A stretch of 42,484 nt of DNA from an uncultured Methanobrevibacter sp. (lineage in GTDB: Archaea; Methanobacteriota; Methanobacteria; Methanobacteriales; Methanobacteriaceae). The translations under genes were made by a program, and so were the position numbers. Positions within the stretch are counted from its first letter, which is position 1; each line of letters starts with the position of its first letter. Below are positions 34,814-42,484 of this stretch, one piece after another. Where the stretch lies: positions 1-42,484 of the forward strand of contig OMVY01000009.1 of assembly GCA_900314635.1 (NCBI GenBank), in the 5' to 3' direction. The notes below the pieces were generated by a model. That model was not told where the DNA came from. It made no database searches and saw nothing but the letters and a program-made list of their open reading frames with translations.

Positions 34814-34849
34814 TAAAGTTTTTATACTAGAAAGTACTTTATACTATTT
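34814..34849 (+). promoter_or_regulatory. Promoter element shared with 21723
   Basis: TAAAGTTTTTATACTAG (34814-34830), AAAGTACTT, TATACTATTT (34840-34849). It keeps the TACT-N4-AGTA core and both flanking blocks of the element at 21723-21755, with a 3-base longer spacer. It lies 78 bases upstream of the secreted-protein ATG, suitable for its promoter. Confidence 0.5.
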
Positions 34850-34926
34850 ATATATAATTTTACTTTAATAATTATAATGTTTTTTGTTGAAATGAATTGA
34901 TTAATAAGTATAAATGAGGTTGTAAC

Positions 34927-35472
34927 ATGGAAAGTAAAAAAGCTAAATTCAGTGTTTTTCTTGTTGTAGCTTTATTGGCTATTATTTGCAGCTCCTCATT
35001 ATATTCAGTGACTGGCGGTTTTTCCGATTGGATTGTAGCAAGCACTGTCAATGAGGATCAAAATAATAATGGCATCATAGACAGCGCGGAGAATGATAAT
35101 TCAATTGATTATTCAAACTCTTATAATGGTGAAGAGAGCAGTAATAATGAAGGTGGAGGACTGTTTGGATTTTTTTCAAATTCCCAAGACTCTTTTGACT
35201 CCAATTCTTATGATTCTTATTCAAGTGATTCTTCCAGCTCACAGGAGCCTGACTTGCTTGCCAGATTGCTCAGGGGTTTTTTAAACTCTGGAAATAGTGT
35301 TTCCACCAGTTACCAGGAATCTAATGGCTATGATAATTATAATGTTCCTGTATCTGATTATGATTTCTCAAGCCTTTCAGGTTCTGATTATGGGGATGGT
35401 TCTGACTATTCATCCATAATAGACAGGGGAGTTAATAAGGTTTCTGGAAAAATTAATTCATTGTTTTATTGA
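34927..35472 (+). CDS. Secreted Ser/Asp/Asn-rich protein with calcium-loop motif
   Basis: A 181-residue protein with N-terminal signal or anchor (basic MESKKAKFS, hydrophobic to about 28). The mature part is polar and low-complexity: Asn, Ser, Asp, Tyr and Gly dominate. DQNNNGIIDSAE (about 46-57) resembles an EF-hand or dockerin calcium loop. The N-terminus resembles the protein at 27615, suggesting a small paralogous family of surface proteins. GAGGT lies upstream of the ATG, near TTGTAAC. No enzymatic domain is recognised. Its promoter element is shared with 21723. Confidence 0.6.
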   Translation: MESKKAKFSVFLVVALLAIICSSSLYSVTGGFSDWIVASTVNEDQNNNGIIDSAENDNSIDYSNSYNGEESSNNEGGGLFGFFSNSQDSFDSNSYDSYSSDSSSSQEPDLLARLLRGFLNSGNSVSTSYQESNGYDNYNVPVSDYDFSSLSGSDYGDGSDYSSIIDRGVNKVSGKINSLFY

Positions 35473-35501
35473 TTTTTTATTTTTAAATCAATTATTTATT
35501 A

Positions 35502-35606
35502 AAATAGATTTTTTTATTTTTTAATCAATTTTTTTGTTGAAATAGATTTTTTTATTTTTTAATCAATTTTTTTGTTGAAATAGATTTTTTTATTTTTTAA
35601 TCAATT
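35502..35606. repeat. 38-bp tandem repeats in convergent gap
   Basis: Units beginning AAATAGATTTTTTTATTTTT start at 35502, 35540 and 35578; the first is slightly divergent. They are non-coding. Confidence 0.75.
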
Positions 35607-35666
35607 ATTATTTTTTAAATATTTTAAGTTAAAATAGCTGTTTTTTATTTAAAAATAAGGTTTATA

Positions 35667-35722
35667 GGACATAACTAAAAAAGAGAGATTTTATGTCCCA
35701 TATTATATCTTTTTTTTTTTTT
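35667..35722. terminator. Hairpin terminator between convergent genes
   Basis: GGACATAA (35667-35674) pairs with TTATGTCC (35691-35698). On the plus strand a T-run follows (from about 35710). It lies between the convergent genes ending at 35472 and 35755 and could stop transcription of the former. Confidence 0.5.
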
Positions 35723-35754
35723 AATTTGATTCTTAAAATGAATTTTTTTTGATT

Positions 35755-36471
35755 CTATAATGTTTTCTTGAAACCGTAATCAGAGTCCAGATTCTTTTGA
35801 ACGTCAAGCAAAACAGAATCAATAGCTAAATTCAGCAGGGCTTCGCCGTATTCCTCATCGACATAAACTCCATTTTCTGCAATGTCTCTTGCACCTGCTT
35901 CAATGTTTGGATCATTTTCACGGGCTTTTGCAAACATGGTAAGTCCGATTTCCCCATAGGTTTCGGTATCGGTCTGATTGACAACTTCCGCTTCATTTGT
36001 TATTCCAAGATACATGCCCATTGAAAGCTCTCCGGTTCCTCCATGAGGGCCTTCACTTTCAATGACTTTGCTGTTCAAGGTTATCATGAGGTCTGTTTTC
36101 TCCTCTATTTCACCCAGGCAGGTAACCAGTGGAAGATTGCCTCCATGTCCGTTGACAATTATCACTTTGGATATTCCAAGGTACTTTTTAGCTGATTTCA
36201 ATACTTCTATGATGTTGCTGCATAAATCCTCAAGAGTATTGTGGATGCCATGGTCTATTTCAGCTATTTCGTGTGCTGGATAGATGATTCCAAGATATTT
36301 GGCTCCGCTGAGCAATGAGGCATTGAAAGCTATGTATGAGGCTATTTTGGAATCGGTATCAATAGGCAGTGCAGGTCCGTGGTTTTCCAAGTGTGATCCG
36401 AGAGCTATTATGCCTATTTGATGAACATTCGGATTGCTAACATTTCCAGCAGTCAGTCTTAGTTTTGCCAT
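35755..36471 (-). CDS. arfB: Creatininase-family deformylase, ArfB-like
   Basis: In methanogens this creatininase-type enzyme removes the formyl group from the pyrimidine intermediate after GTP cyclohydrolase III, on the way to riboflavin and coenzyme F420. It has 238 residues. Metal-binding candidates are E29 and H31 in GSHLENHGPA, the DxD just after it, EIDHGIHNTL, VNGHGGNLP and GPHGGTGELSMG. Those five motifs are the full creatininase set. The ArfB role is inferred from the methanogen context; other creatininase paralogues exist. The PUA-protein gene lies 106 bases upstream on the same strand. Confidence 0.75.
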   Translation of the reverse strand: MAKLRLTAGNVSNPNVHQIGIIALGSHLENHGPALPIDTDSKIASYIAFNASLLSGAKYLGIIYPAHEIAEIDHGIHNTLEDLCSNIIEVLKSAKKYLGISKVIIVNGHGGNLPLVTCLGEIEEKTDLMITLNSKVIESEGPHGGTGELSMGMYLGITNEAEVVNQTDTETYGEIGLTMFAKARENDPNIEAGARDIAENGVYVDEEYGEALLNLAIDSVLLDVQKNLDSDYGFKKTL

Positions 36472-36577
36472 ATTATCACATAAAAAATATTTATTGCCAT
36501 TTCATTTTATAGTTCAATCAATTATAGCAGATTTAACCATAGGTCTGAAGAACAAAATTTAATTAATATTATCATTA

Positions 36578-37054
36578 CTAGATTTCAAGGTTCCATATTT
36601 CATCGCCTACGTGATGTATGGACTTGATGGCTTTTCCTTCATCGTTTGCCACCATTTCAGGACCGGTAATCAAACTTATTCCTATAGCCAGAGGCTTGTT
36701 GTGTGTTTCATCGACAATCAATACGATGTCATCTTTTTCGATTGTCTCATCTGCTTCCACGATTCCAGGACTCATCACATCGGCTCCATTTGTCACGAAT
36801 CTGATGGCTCCCATGTCGACTACGACTATCTTTCCTCCCAGGTTTTCATTCAATGCGGCCTTCAAGGTCGGATATGGCTTGTCGTTGATCATTATGATAT
36901 ACGGCTCTCCATTTACAAGAATGAAATCATAATCTTCTGATTCAAGCAATTCCAATGTGTCCTTGTTTCCTATAAAAGACCCATAATCGCCGAGCTCTTT
37001 TTTAATTTCCTTCACTTTTTTCTTTTTCAAGTAATATCTTTTTTTAATTTTCAA
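36578..37054 (-). CDS. PUA-domain RNA-binding protein (Tma20/MCT-1 like)
   Basis: An archaeal relative of MCT-1/Tma20 with an N-terminal DUF1947-like domain (KIKKRYYLKKKKVKEIKKEL) and a C-terminal PUA domain (about 75-150; VVVDMGAIRFVTNGADVMSPG). It is probably ribosome- or tRNA-associated. The frame is open back to 37141, but the extra 29 codons are not family-like. A TTG at 37054-37052, preceded on the minus strand by GTGGTG, gives the normal N-terminus and 158 residues. I therefore choose the TTG. Confidence 0.82.
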   Translation of the reverse strand: MKIKKRYYLKKKKVKEIKKELGDYGSFIGNKDTLELLESEDYDFILVNGEPYIIMINDKPYPTLKAALNENLGGKIVVVDMGAIRFVTNGADVMSPGIVEADETIEKDDIVLIVDETHNKPLAIGISLITGPEMVANDEGKAIKSIHHVGDEIWNLEI

Positions 37055-37723
<669 letters not shown>

Positions 37724-37916
37724 ATACTTAATTTTTTAAAGATTTCAGATTTTCAATTCATGTCTACAATTTGTTGTATTTTCAATACAATAAATTCATT
37801 TTTTTGATTCTTTTTTAAAAAACTGTTTTTTAAAGAGTCTTGGAATATGTCAATTAGCTTATGCTATATTTGATTTATCATTATTACAAATTATATAAAA
37901 TAAAGGAGGAATAGCA

Positions 37917-38102
37917 GTGAAGGGAACTCCATCAATGGGTAAGAAGAATAAGAAGACCCATATCAGATGCAGAAGATGTGGTAAAAACTCATACCACATA
38001 CGTAAAAAAGTTTGTGCTTCTTGCGGATTCGGAAGATCCAGCAGAATGAGAAGATACAGCTGGCAAAACAAAAAACCTACTACTCGTCAAAGATTAGTAT
38101 AA
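37917..38102 (+). CDS. rpl37e: 50S ribosomal protein L37e
   Basis: A zinc-binding large-subunit protein of 61 residues. [20 protein letters not shown] is the family start; CRRC and CASC (C2-C2) bind zinc, and [13 protein letters not shown] is the conserved basic end. It begins with GTG 37917 behind GGAGG (37904-37908). A hairpin that may act as terminator follows at 38127. Confidence 0.95.
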   Translation: MKGTPSMGKKNKKTHIRCRRCGKNSYHIRKKVCASCGFGRSSRMRRYSWQNKKPTTRQRLV

Positions 38103-38437
38103 ATTTGCTTATTTTTACTTAAAATCATGTGGATAATGCAAGTTATCCTCATACACCATTTATTTTCTATTTTTATATTTGTTTATTTAACTTTTATTTC
38201 AACCTTTTTTTAATTTAAAAATCTATCTTAAGATCTTTTCAATCAATATTTTTATTTTTTAATCAATGGAATAACTTTTTTATAAAAAAAGACGGGATAA
38301 AAAATATATTAATTTATTTAATAATTAATAATATTAACTATAAGTCTATAAGAAATTTTCATGCCTATTGAAAAACATAAGCACAACTAAAAATAGCGGA
38401 TTTTTAATAATCATTATAACTGAAAAAATTTTACTAG
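38103..38437. other. Convergent gap with L37e 3' hairpin
   Basis: ATGTGGATAA (38127-38136) pairs with TTATCCTCAT (38143-38152) except for one mismatch, and T-rich sequence follows. A CTTTTTTATAAAAAAAG near-palindrome lies near 38274. The rest is AT-rich with no gene and separates two convergent genes. Confidence 0.4.
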
Positions 38438-38896
38438 CTATAAGTTTAAAATAACATCATCCAACTGATTTTGCACTTCATTTAGAAGTTTTATGTCCTT
38501 TCCGGTTCGATTTAAAATCAAATCAATGATTTTTTCAGCCTCTGTTTGTCTGTAATTCGGATTCAATTCTTCACTTACGCTGTCCCAAAACTCAACGGCC
38601 CAGTTTTTTCTGCCGTCATAAACTTGATCAATCAAGGTCAACTTTCCGTGCTTTAGTCGCAAAAGCCTGAAATCCTGCTTGGGCTTGGACTTCTTTCCTG
38701 TCTTGTTACAGTCAAGATATAATCCATCGCTGTATTCCTCCTTGAAATCCCCGGATTTTACAAATTCTCCAACTAGGGAATATCCATTCAATACGCTTTT
38801 ATCTAAACCTGTAACTGTTTTAAGCCATCCGCCAGCATATCTGAAATTGATTGATGGATCAAGATTTGTAATTTCCTGGCACCAATTGAGAAGCAT
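38438..38896 (-). CDS. Unrecognised conserved-looking protein
   Basis: A 152-residue soluble protein with a strong GGAGG ribosome site six bases before the ATG and ordinary coding codon use, so it is very likely real. It is rich in Lys, Asp, Trp and Leu, with GGWLKTVTGLDKSVLNGYSLVG-type N-terminal sequence and a helical C-terminus (EAEKIIDLILNRTGKD). No signal peptide, membrane span or metal motif was seen. I do not recognise a family. It is divergent from the RNase III gene across 762 bases. Confidence 0.6.
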   Translation of the reverse strand: MLLNWCQEITNLDPSINFRYAGGWLKTVTGLDKSVLNGYSLVGEFVKSGDFKEEYSDGLYLDCNKTGKKSKPKQDFRLLRLKHGKLTLIDQVYDGRKNWAVEFWDSVSEELNPNYRQTEAEKIIDLILNRTGKDIKLLNEVQNQLDDVILNL

Positions 38897-39658
38897 GTTT
38901 TTCCTCCGTAGATTTTTTTAAGACATTTATTAATTTAATTAAAATATGCCTAGGATTTCAATAATTTGAAAAACTTTCATTTTTTTTGTTTTTAGATAAA
39001 CCCTTGGATTTAAGACTTGAAAACCTTGGGTTTAAAAAACTTCTAAAAAATGAATTTATCAAATTTAAAAAACCAATGCATTCCTTTAAGAAGGGATTAA
39101 TAAATCCTTTTAAAGAACATCAAATGAAAAAATCTGCTTTGATGTTGCCTGCATATAGTTTATGATTTGATATATAAAGGGTTTGACCGAGAGCATTTGA
39201 AAAGTAATATTTTATTAAAATAATTCGTTATGAACTAAAATTTTATTAAAATAATTTCTCTGTATGAACTAAAATTTTATTAAAAATAGTAGAAATCCTA
39301 TTTGAAAATCCTCATTTCACCCATTTAATCAAAGATAAATGATTAAGTATATAAACACTTTTAAATAAATATATTATTCAAGTAATTATCGTAGTTTAAT
39401 ATAGTTTTATAAAATCATTAATGAATTAATATTAATATTATTTGATTAAAAATTATGATTTCATTTTTTAAAATAAAAATAAACGAAATATTGATATTTG
39501 AGGATTTTTAATTCATTTTTACAAAAGCATTTTTTACAGATTAATATTAATTGATTATTTTAATAAAGATTTATCAGAAATAATAATTCTACAGTCTTTT
39601 AAATTATATTAAACGATTATTACTTATCAATAAGATTAATTTTATTATAAGTGAAAAT
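38897..39658. repeat. Long divergent gap with 34-bp repeats
   Basis: A 762-base region with no ORF. A unit of about 34 bp with TATGAACTAAAATTTTATTA starts at 39229 and 39263, with a partial copy near 39206. It also holds a possible minus-strand RNA (39066-39150). A TATA-like AGTATATAAACAC near 39347 would give rnc a leader of about 280 bases. ATTAATATTAAT palindromes occur within that leader. Confidence 0.5.
39066..39150 (-). ncRNA. Candidate structured small RNA, minus strand
   Basis: On the minus strand a TATA-like CTTTATATATC (about 39179-39169) is followed about 25 bases on by two hairpins. The first, AACATCAAA with TTTGATGTT, has plus-strand arms 39116-39124 and 39138-39146. The second, CTTTAAAAGGATT with a bulged complement, has plus-strand arms 39084-39098 and 39103-39115. 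A T-run follows (plus AAAAAACC, 39067-39074). This pattern fits a short terminated RNA but could be chance folding. Confidence 0.28.
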
Positions 39659-40327
39659 ATGAACATATTAGAAAAATACGACATTGTTCCAAATGATGAA
39701 AAATTATATGAAATAGCATTCACTCATTCCTCATATAGTGCCAAGCATGATTTGGATTATGATTATGAACGGTTGGAATTTTTAGGGGATTCTGTTTTAA
39801 ACATGCTTGTATCTGAATACCTGCAGAACATGCATCCTAGCTATAGCGAAGGAAAACTGACTAAATTACGAGCGAACTATGTCTGCCAGACCGCATTGAT
39901 TTTCTACTCACATGAGATAGGCCTTGACAAATGCGTTAGATTGAATCTGGAAGACAATTCCATTACAGATAACGAGGTCTTGTCAATAACTGCAGATGTG
40001 TTCGAATCATTCCTGGGAGCCCTTTATCTGGATTGCGGCATTGAAAAGGCCAAGGACTACCTTTCCAGAACCATATTTCCTTATATAAAGGCCAAGAAGA
40101 TTTTCTTCTATGACTACAAGTCAACTATCAAGGAATATGGGGATGCTGAAAATGTCGACATATCCTATGAACTTCTGGAAGAGCATGGTGCTCCTCACGA
40201 CAAGACATTCATCATGAGAATCCTGGTTGATGGGGAGGACTACGGCCATGGCATAGGAAAAAGCAAGAAGGATGCCGAACAGGTAGCGGCTCATAAAGCT
40301 ATTGAAAGGCTGGGAATCGATAAATAA
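39659..40327 (+). CDS. rnc: Ribonuclease III
   Basis: A double-strand-specific endoribonuclease of bacterial type. It has 222 residues. The nuclease domain has the signature ERLEFLGDSVLNML (about 40-53) and the second acidic cluster DVFESFLGALYLD (about 117-129). A dsRNA-binding domain spans about 155-220 (STIKEYGDAENVDISYEL, with the helix KSKKDAEQVAAHKAI). All catalytic acidic residues appear to be present. RNase III is near universal in bacteria but uncommon in archaea, so transfer is likely. AGTGAAAAT precedes the ATG. The gene stands alone. Confidence 0.93.
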   Translation: MNILEKYDIVPNDEKLYEIAFTHSSYSAKHDLDYDYERLEFLGDSVLNMLVSEYLQNMHPSYSEGKLTKLRANYVCQTALIFYSHEIGLDKCVRLNLEDNSITDNEVLSITADVFESFLGALYLDCGIEKAKDYLSRTIFPYIKAKKIFFYDYKSTIKEYGDAENVDISYELLEEHGAPHDKTFIMRILVDGEDYGHGIGKSKKDAEQVAAHKAIERLGIDK

Positions 40328-40629
40328 TGATTAAGAGTGATTATTGCAGATAACTCAATTGAGGGTTTTCTATTTGAAAAATTATTGAAAATTTTAGAAA
40401 AAGAACCCATTTTCTTTCTTGATTGAAAATGGATATTGTGGTTTATAAGGATAATTTATAAATAGTATTAATTAACAATAGTTAATTGTTCGCATATATT
40501 TTAAAATTTATATAATAGTATATTAAAAAACTAATATCACAGATTGTCAGGATTATTAGAAAAATTATTATTTTCAAGTTGTCAGATTTATTAGGAAAAT
40601 TATTATTCTTTTGGTTATGGGGTTTTAAA
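40328..40629 (+). promoter_or_regulatory. metX promoter region with dyad and repeat
   Basis: A TATA-like AATTTATAAATAG (about 40453) is followed by the dyad AATTAAC-AATA-GTTAATT (40470-40487) near the expected start site; a second TATA-like TTTATATAATAG lies near 40508. A 35-bp direct repeat with TTGTCAG and TTATTAG begins at 40544 and 40579. A TTG at 40579 opens the frame early, but it falls in the repeat. Confidence 0.4.
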
Positions 40630-42102
40630 ATGAAGCAAAAATCAATTGGCAGAGTTGAGACTCAGAAATTTACTATTGACGGCGAATTAAAGTTAAGTTC
40701 AGGAAAAACACTCAGCAATGTTGATATCGCTTATGAAACTTATGGAGAACTTAATGCTGCAAAGACAAACGCCATTCTGGTCTGCCATGCATTAACAGGT
40801 GATGCCCATGCAGCAGGCTGGCATGCCGGCGATGTGAAACCTGGCTGGTGGGAGATGGTGATAGGTCCAGGCAAGGCATTGGATACCGACAAGTTCTTTA
40901 TTATCTGTTCAAATGTTCTGGGAGGATGCAAAGGATCCACAGGTCCTTCTTCCATAAATCCTGAAACCAATAAGGAATATGCTCTTGATTTTCCCCTAAT
41001 CACCATTCAAGACATGGTTCATGCTCAAAAGAAACTCATAGACCACCTCGGCATCAGCAACCTGCTGGCCGTAATAGGAGGTTCAATGGGTGGAATGCAG
41101 GCTCTTCAATGGATTGTAAGCTATCCTAAGATGGTTAGAAAGGCAAGCATAATCGCCACTACAGGAAGGTCATCCCCTCAGCAGATCGCTTTCAATGAAG
41201 TGGGCAGGCAGTCAATCATTACAGACATCAACTGGCAGAACGGCCAGTATTATGATAAGGAAAAATCTCCGGATTCCGGTCTTGCAATTGCCAGAATGAT
41301 CGGCCACATCACATATTTGAGTGATGATTCAATGTATATGAAATTCGGCCGTGACCTTCAGGACAAAGATGAGATCTCCTATGATTTCACTACTGATTTC
41401 CAGGTTGAAAGCTACTTGCATCATCAAGGTGAGACATTTGTCAAGCGTTTTGATGCAAATACCTATCTTTACATTACAAAAGCCGTTGACTATTTCGACT
41501 TGTCCGTCGGCGGATCTCTGGCTGAAGGCTTGAAGGATGTAAGCTGCAAGGTCCAGGTGATTTCAGTGGATTCAGATTGGCTCTATCCTGCAGACCAGTC
41601 AAAAGACTTGCTTGCAGCATTGCAGAGCAATGATGTTGATGTAATCTATAATGAAGTCAAATCCAACTATGGTCATGACGCCTTCCTTTTGGAAAACGGA
41701 CAGATGAATTTCCTTCTATCCAATTTCCTTCGTGAAAATGTCGTTGACGAGCTTATGGAAACCGATGTGCCTACCATCTCAATCGATACTGAAATCAAGG
41801 AAGCCGCAGCCATGATGATTCACAATGAAGTGACTCACTTGCCTGTAGTCGATGATGACAAGGTTCTGCTTGGAATAGTTACTGCATGGGATTTATCCAA
41901 GTCAATAGCTGAAGACAAGCATGAATTAAGCGATATCATGACCAAGGATGTCAGATACTGCAAGAATGGAGATTCCATCGAATACATAGCAAGGCAGATG
42001 AAGAAATTCAATATCTCATGCCTGCCTGTTGTAGATGATGATTTCAAATTGGAAGGAACCATCACAACCGATGAAATCAGTCATTTGATTTCAAATTTAT
42101 AA
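40630..42102 (+). CDS. metX: Homoserine O-acetyltransferase with C-terminal CBS pair
   Basis: MetX transfers an acetyl group from acetyl-CoA to homoserine in methionine/homocysteine synthesis. An alpha/beta-hydrolase domain covers about residues 1-375: the nucleophile is in [12 protein letters not shown] (about 157), and the acid and base are in DSDWLYP and NYGHDAFLL. Residues from about 380 to 490 form two CBS motifs ([20 protein letters not shown] and [19 protein letters not shown]), probably an adenosyl-ligand sensor; such fusions are known in methanogens. The preferred start is ATG 40630, giving 490 residues, because the 17 codons upstream derive from a non-coding repeat. A small hairpin terminator follows. 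Confidence 0.93.
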   Translation: MKQKSIGRVETQKFTIDGELKLSSGKTLSNVDIAYETYGELNAAKTNAILVCHALTGDAHAAGWHAGDVKPGWWEMVIGPGKALDTDKFFIICSNVLGGCKGSTGPSSINPETNKEYALDFPLITIQDMVHAQKKLIDHLGISNLLAVIGGSMGGMQALQWIVSYPKMVRKASIIATTGRSSPQQIAFNEVGRQSIITDINWQNGQYYDKEKSPDSGLAIARMIGHITYLSDDSMYMKFGRDLQDKDEISYDFTTDFQVESYLHHQGETFVKRFDANTYLYITKAVDYFDLSVGGSLAEGLKDVSCKVQVISVDSDWLYPADQSKDLLAALQSNDVDVIYNEVKSNYGHDAFLLENGQMNFLLSNFLRENVVDELMETDVPTISIDTEIKEAAAMMIHNEVTHLPVVDDDKVLLGIVTAWDLSKSIAEDKHELSDIMTKDVRYCKNGDSIEYIARQMKKFNISCLPVVDDDFKLEGTITTDEISHLISNL

Positions 42103-42124
42103 TTTTACTTTTTTTATATTTTTA

Positions 42125-42148
42125 CCTAATTTATTTTAGGAATTTTTT
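42125..42148 (+). terminator. Weak terminator after metX
   Basis: CCTAA (42125-42129) pairs with TTAGG (42136-42140), and AATTTTTT follows directly. The stem is only 5 bp, so it is a modest candidate. Confidence 0.4.
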
Positions 42149-42385
42149 CAAATTGATATTATTTTGAAAATTTTTACAAATCGATAAAAAATTCTTAATT
42201 TATATCAATATTGTTTTTAATTTGTTATTTTTCAATTTATTTGTAAAATTATTTCTATTTATTAAATTATCATTGATTTAGTATTTTATTATCGATTTTG
42301 AGCTAATTTTAAATAGTATGAGCTTTAAAATAATATTAAAGTTCAATTTCACATTTTGCATTCTTTGAAATTTAATAATTGACTA

Positions 42386-42484
42386 TTAAAAATTATTTTT
42401 GAATTTCATATTGTTTGTGGGAATGAATTTTCAATCAAATATTTAAAAATTATTTTTGAATTTCATATTGTTTGTGGGAATGAA
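42386..42484. repeat. 42-bp direct repeat running to the window edge
   Basis: A 42-base sequence starting TTAAAAATTATTTTTGAATT and ending TTTGTGGGAATGAA is present exactly at 42386-42427 and 42443-42484 (period 57). The second copy ends at the last base of the window, so more copies may follow. The rest of the gap from 42149 is AT-rich with no gene. Confidence 0.75.

Overview
The window looks like chromosomal DNA of a gut methanogen of the order Methanobacteriales, most likely Methanobrevibacter. It is very AT-rich and has archaeal informational genes throughout: L15e, L37Ae, L37e, RpoP, the Rrp4/Rrp41/Rrp42 exosome, RNase P proteins, PsmA, SBDS, Brix, Pcc1, prefoldin and LSm. It also has methanogen-type genes (AqpM, a DUF2193-like protein, a geranylgeranyl reductase, an ArfB-like deformylase, a MetX-CBS fusion). 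Promoters are TATA-like, Shine-Dalgarno sites are of the GGAG/GGTGA type, and GTG and TTG starts are common. Genus assignment is inference from gene content and composition.

Layout. (1) 1-4377: remnant-like inverted-repeat DNA, then a three-gene surface-glycan cluster (three-domain glycosyltransferase, coiled-coil protein, coiled-coil methyltransferase-like protein). (2) 4697-8157: upp, a DUF2193-like protein with highly-expressed-type codons, and the aquaporin AqpM. (3) 8322-19913: the archaeal exosome 'superoperon', in the order L15e, COG1325 RNA-binding protein, Rnp3, Rnp2, PsmA, small ORF, SBDS, Rrp4, Rrp41, Rrp42, L37Ae, RpoP, Brix, Pcc1, prefoldin beta, DUF3194. It joins translation, RNA processing/decay and protein quality control, and is interrupted by AT-rich tandem repeats and apparently structured leaders. 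(4) 20343-24324: geranylgeranyl reductase (archaeol saturation), a HisA-like barrel protein, a tiny membrane protein and a CDF metal exporter. (5) 24593-27409, minus strand: a bacterial-looking cassette of XRE-cupin regulator, thioesterase and acyl-CoA synthetase. (6) 27615-31107: a small secreted protein, amt-glnK behind a GGAA-N6-TTCC operator of NrpR type, a DUF5654-like membrane protein, and an apparently gene-less promoter with two metal-repressor-like palindromes. (7) 31108-37054: archaeal superfamily II helicase, IMPACT-family protein, secreted Ser/Asp-rich protein, ArfB-like deformylase, PUA protein. (8) 37490-42484: LSm-L37e pair, an unrecognised protein, RNase III, MetX with C-terminal CBS domains, and a repeat running to the window edge.

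The observations most worth a second look are: long acidic C-terminal tails on Rnp3, PsmA and Rrp4, encoded close together; a leader before L15e that can fold into a closed multi-hairpin structure; pcc1 having no ATG/GTG/TTG start but an ATT behind a Shine-Dalgarno site (rrp41 may do the same); the orphan metal-box promoter at 30730-30785; and a promoter element shared by a possible small RNA at 21723 and a secreted-protein gene at 34927. No tRNA, rRNA, CRISPR array or intact insertion sequence was found. All homology statements are from recognition of sequence motifs, not from a search.
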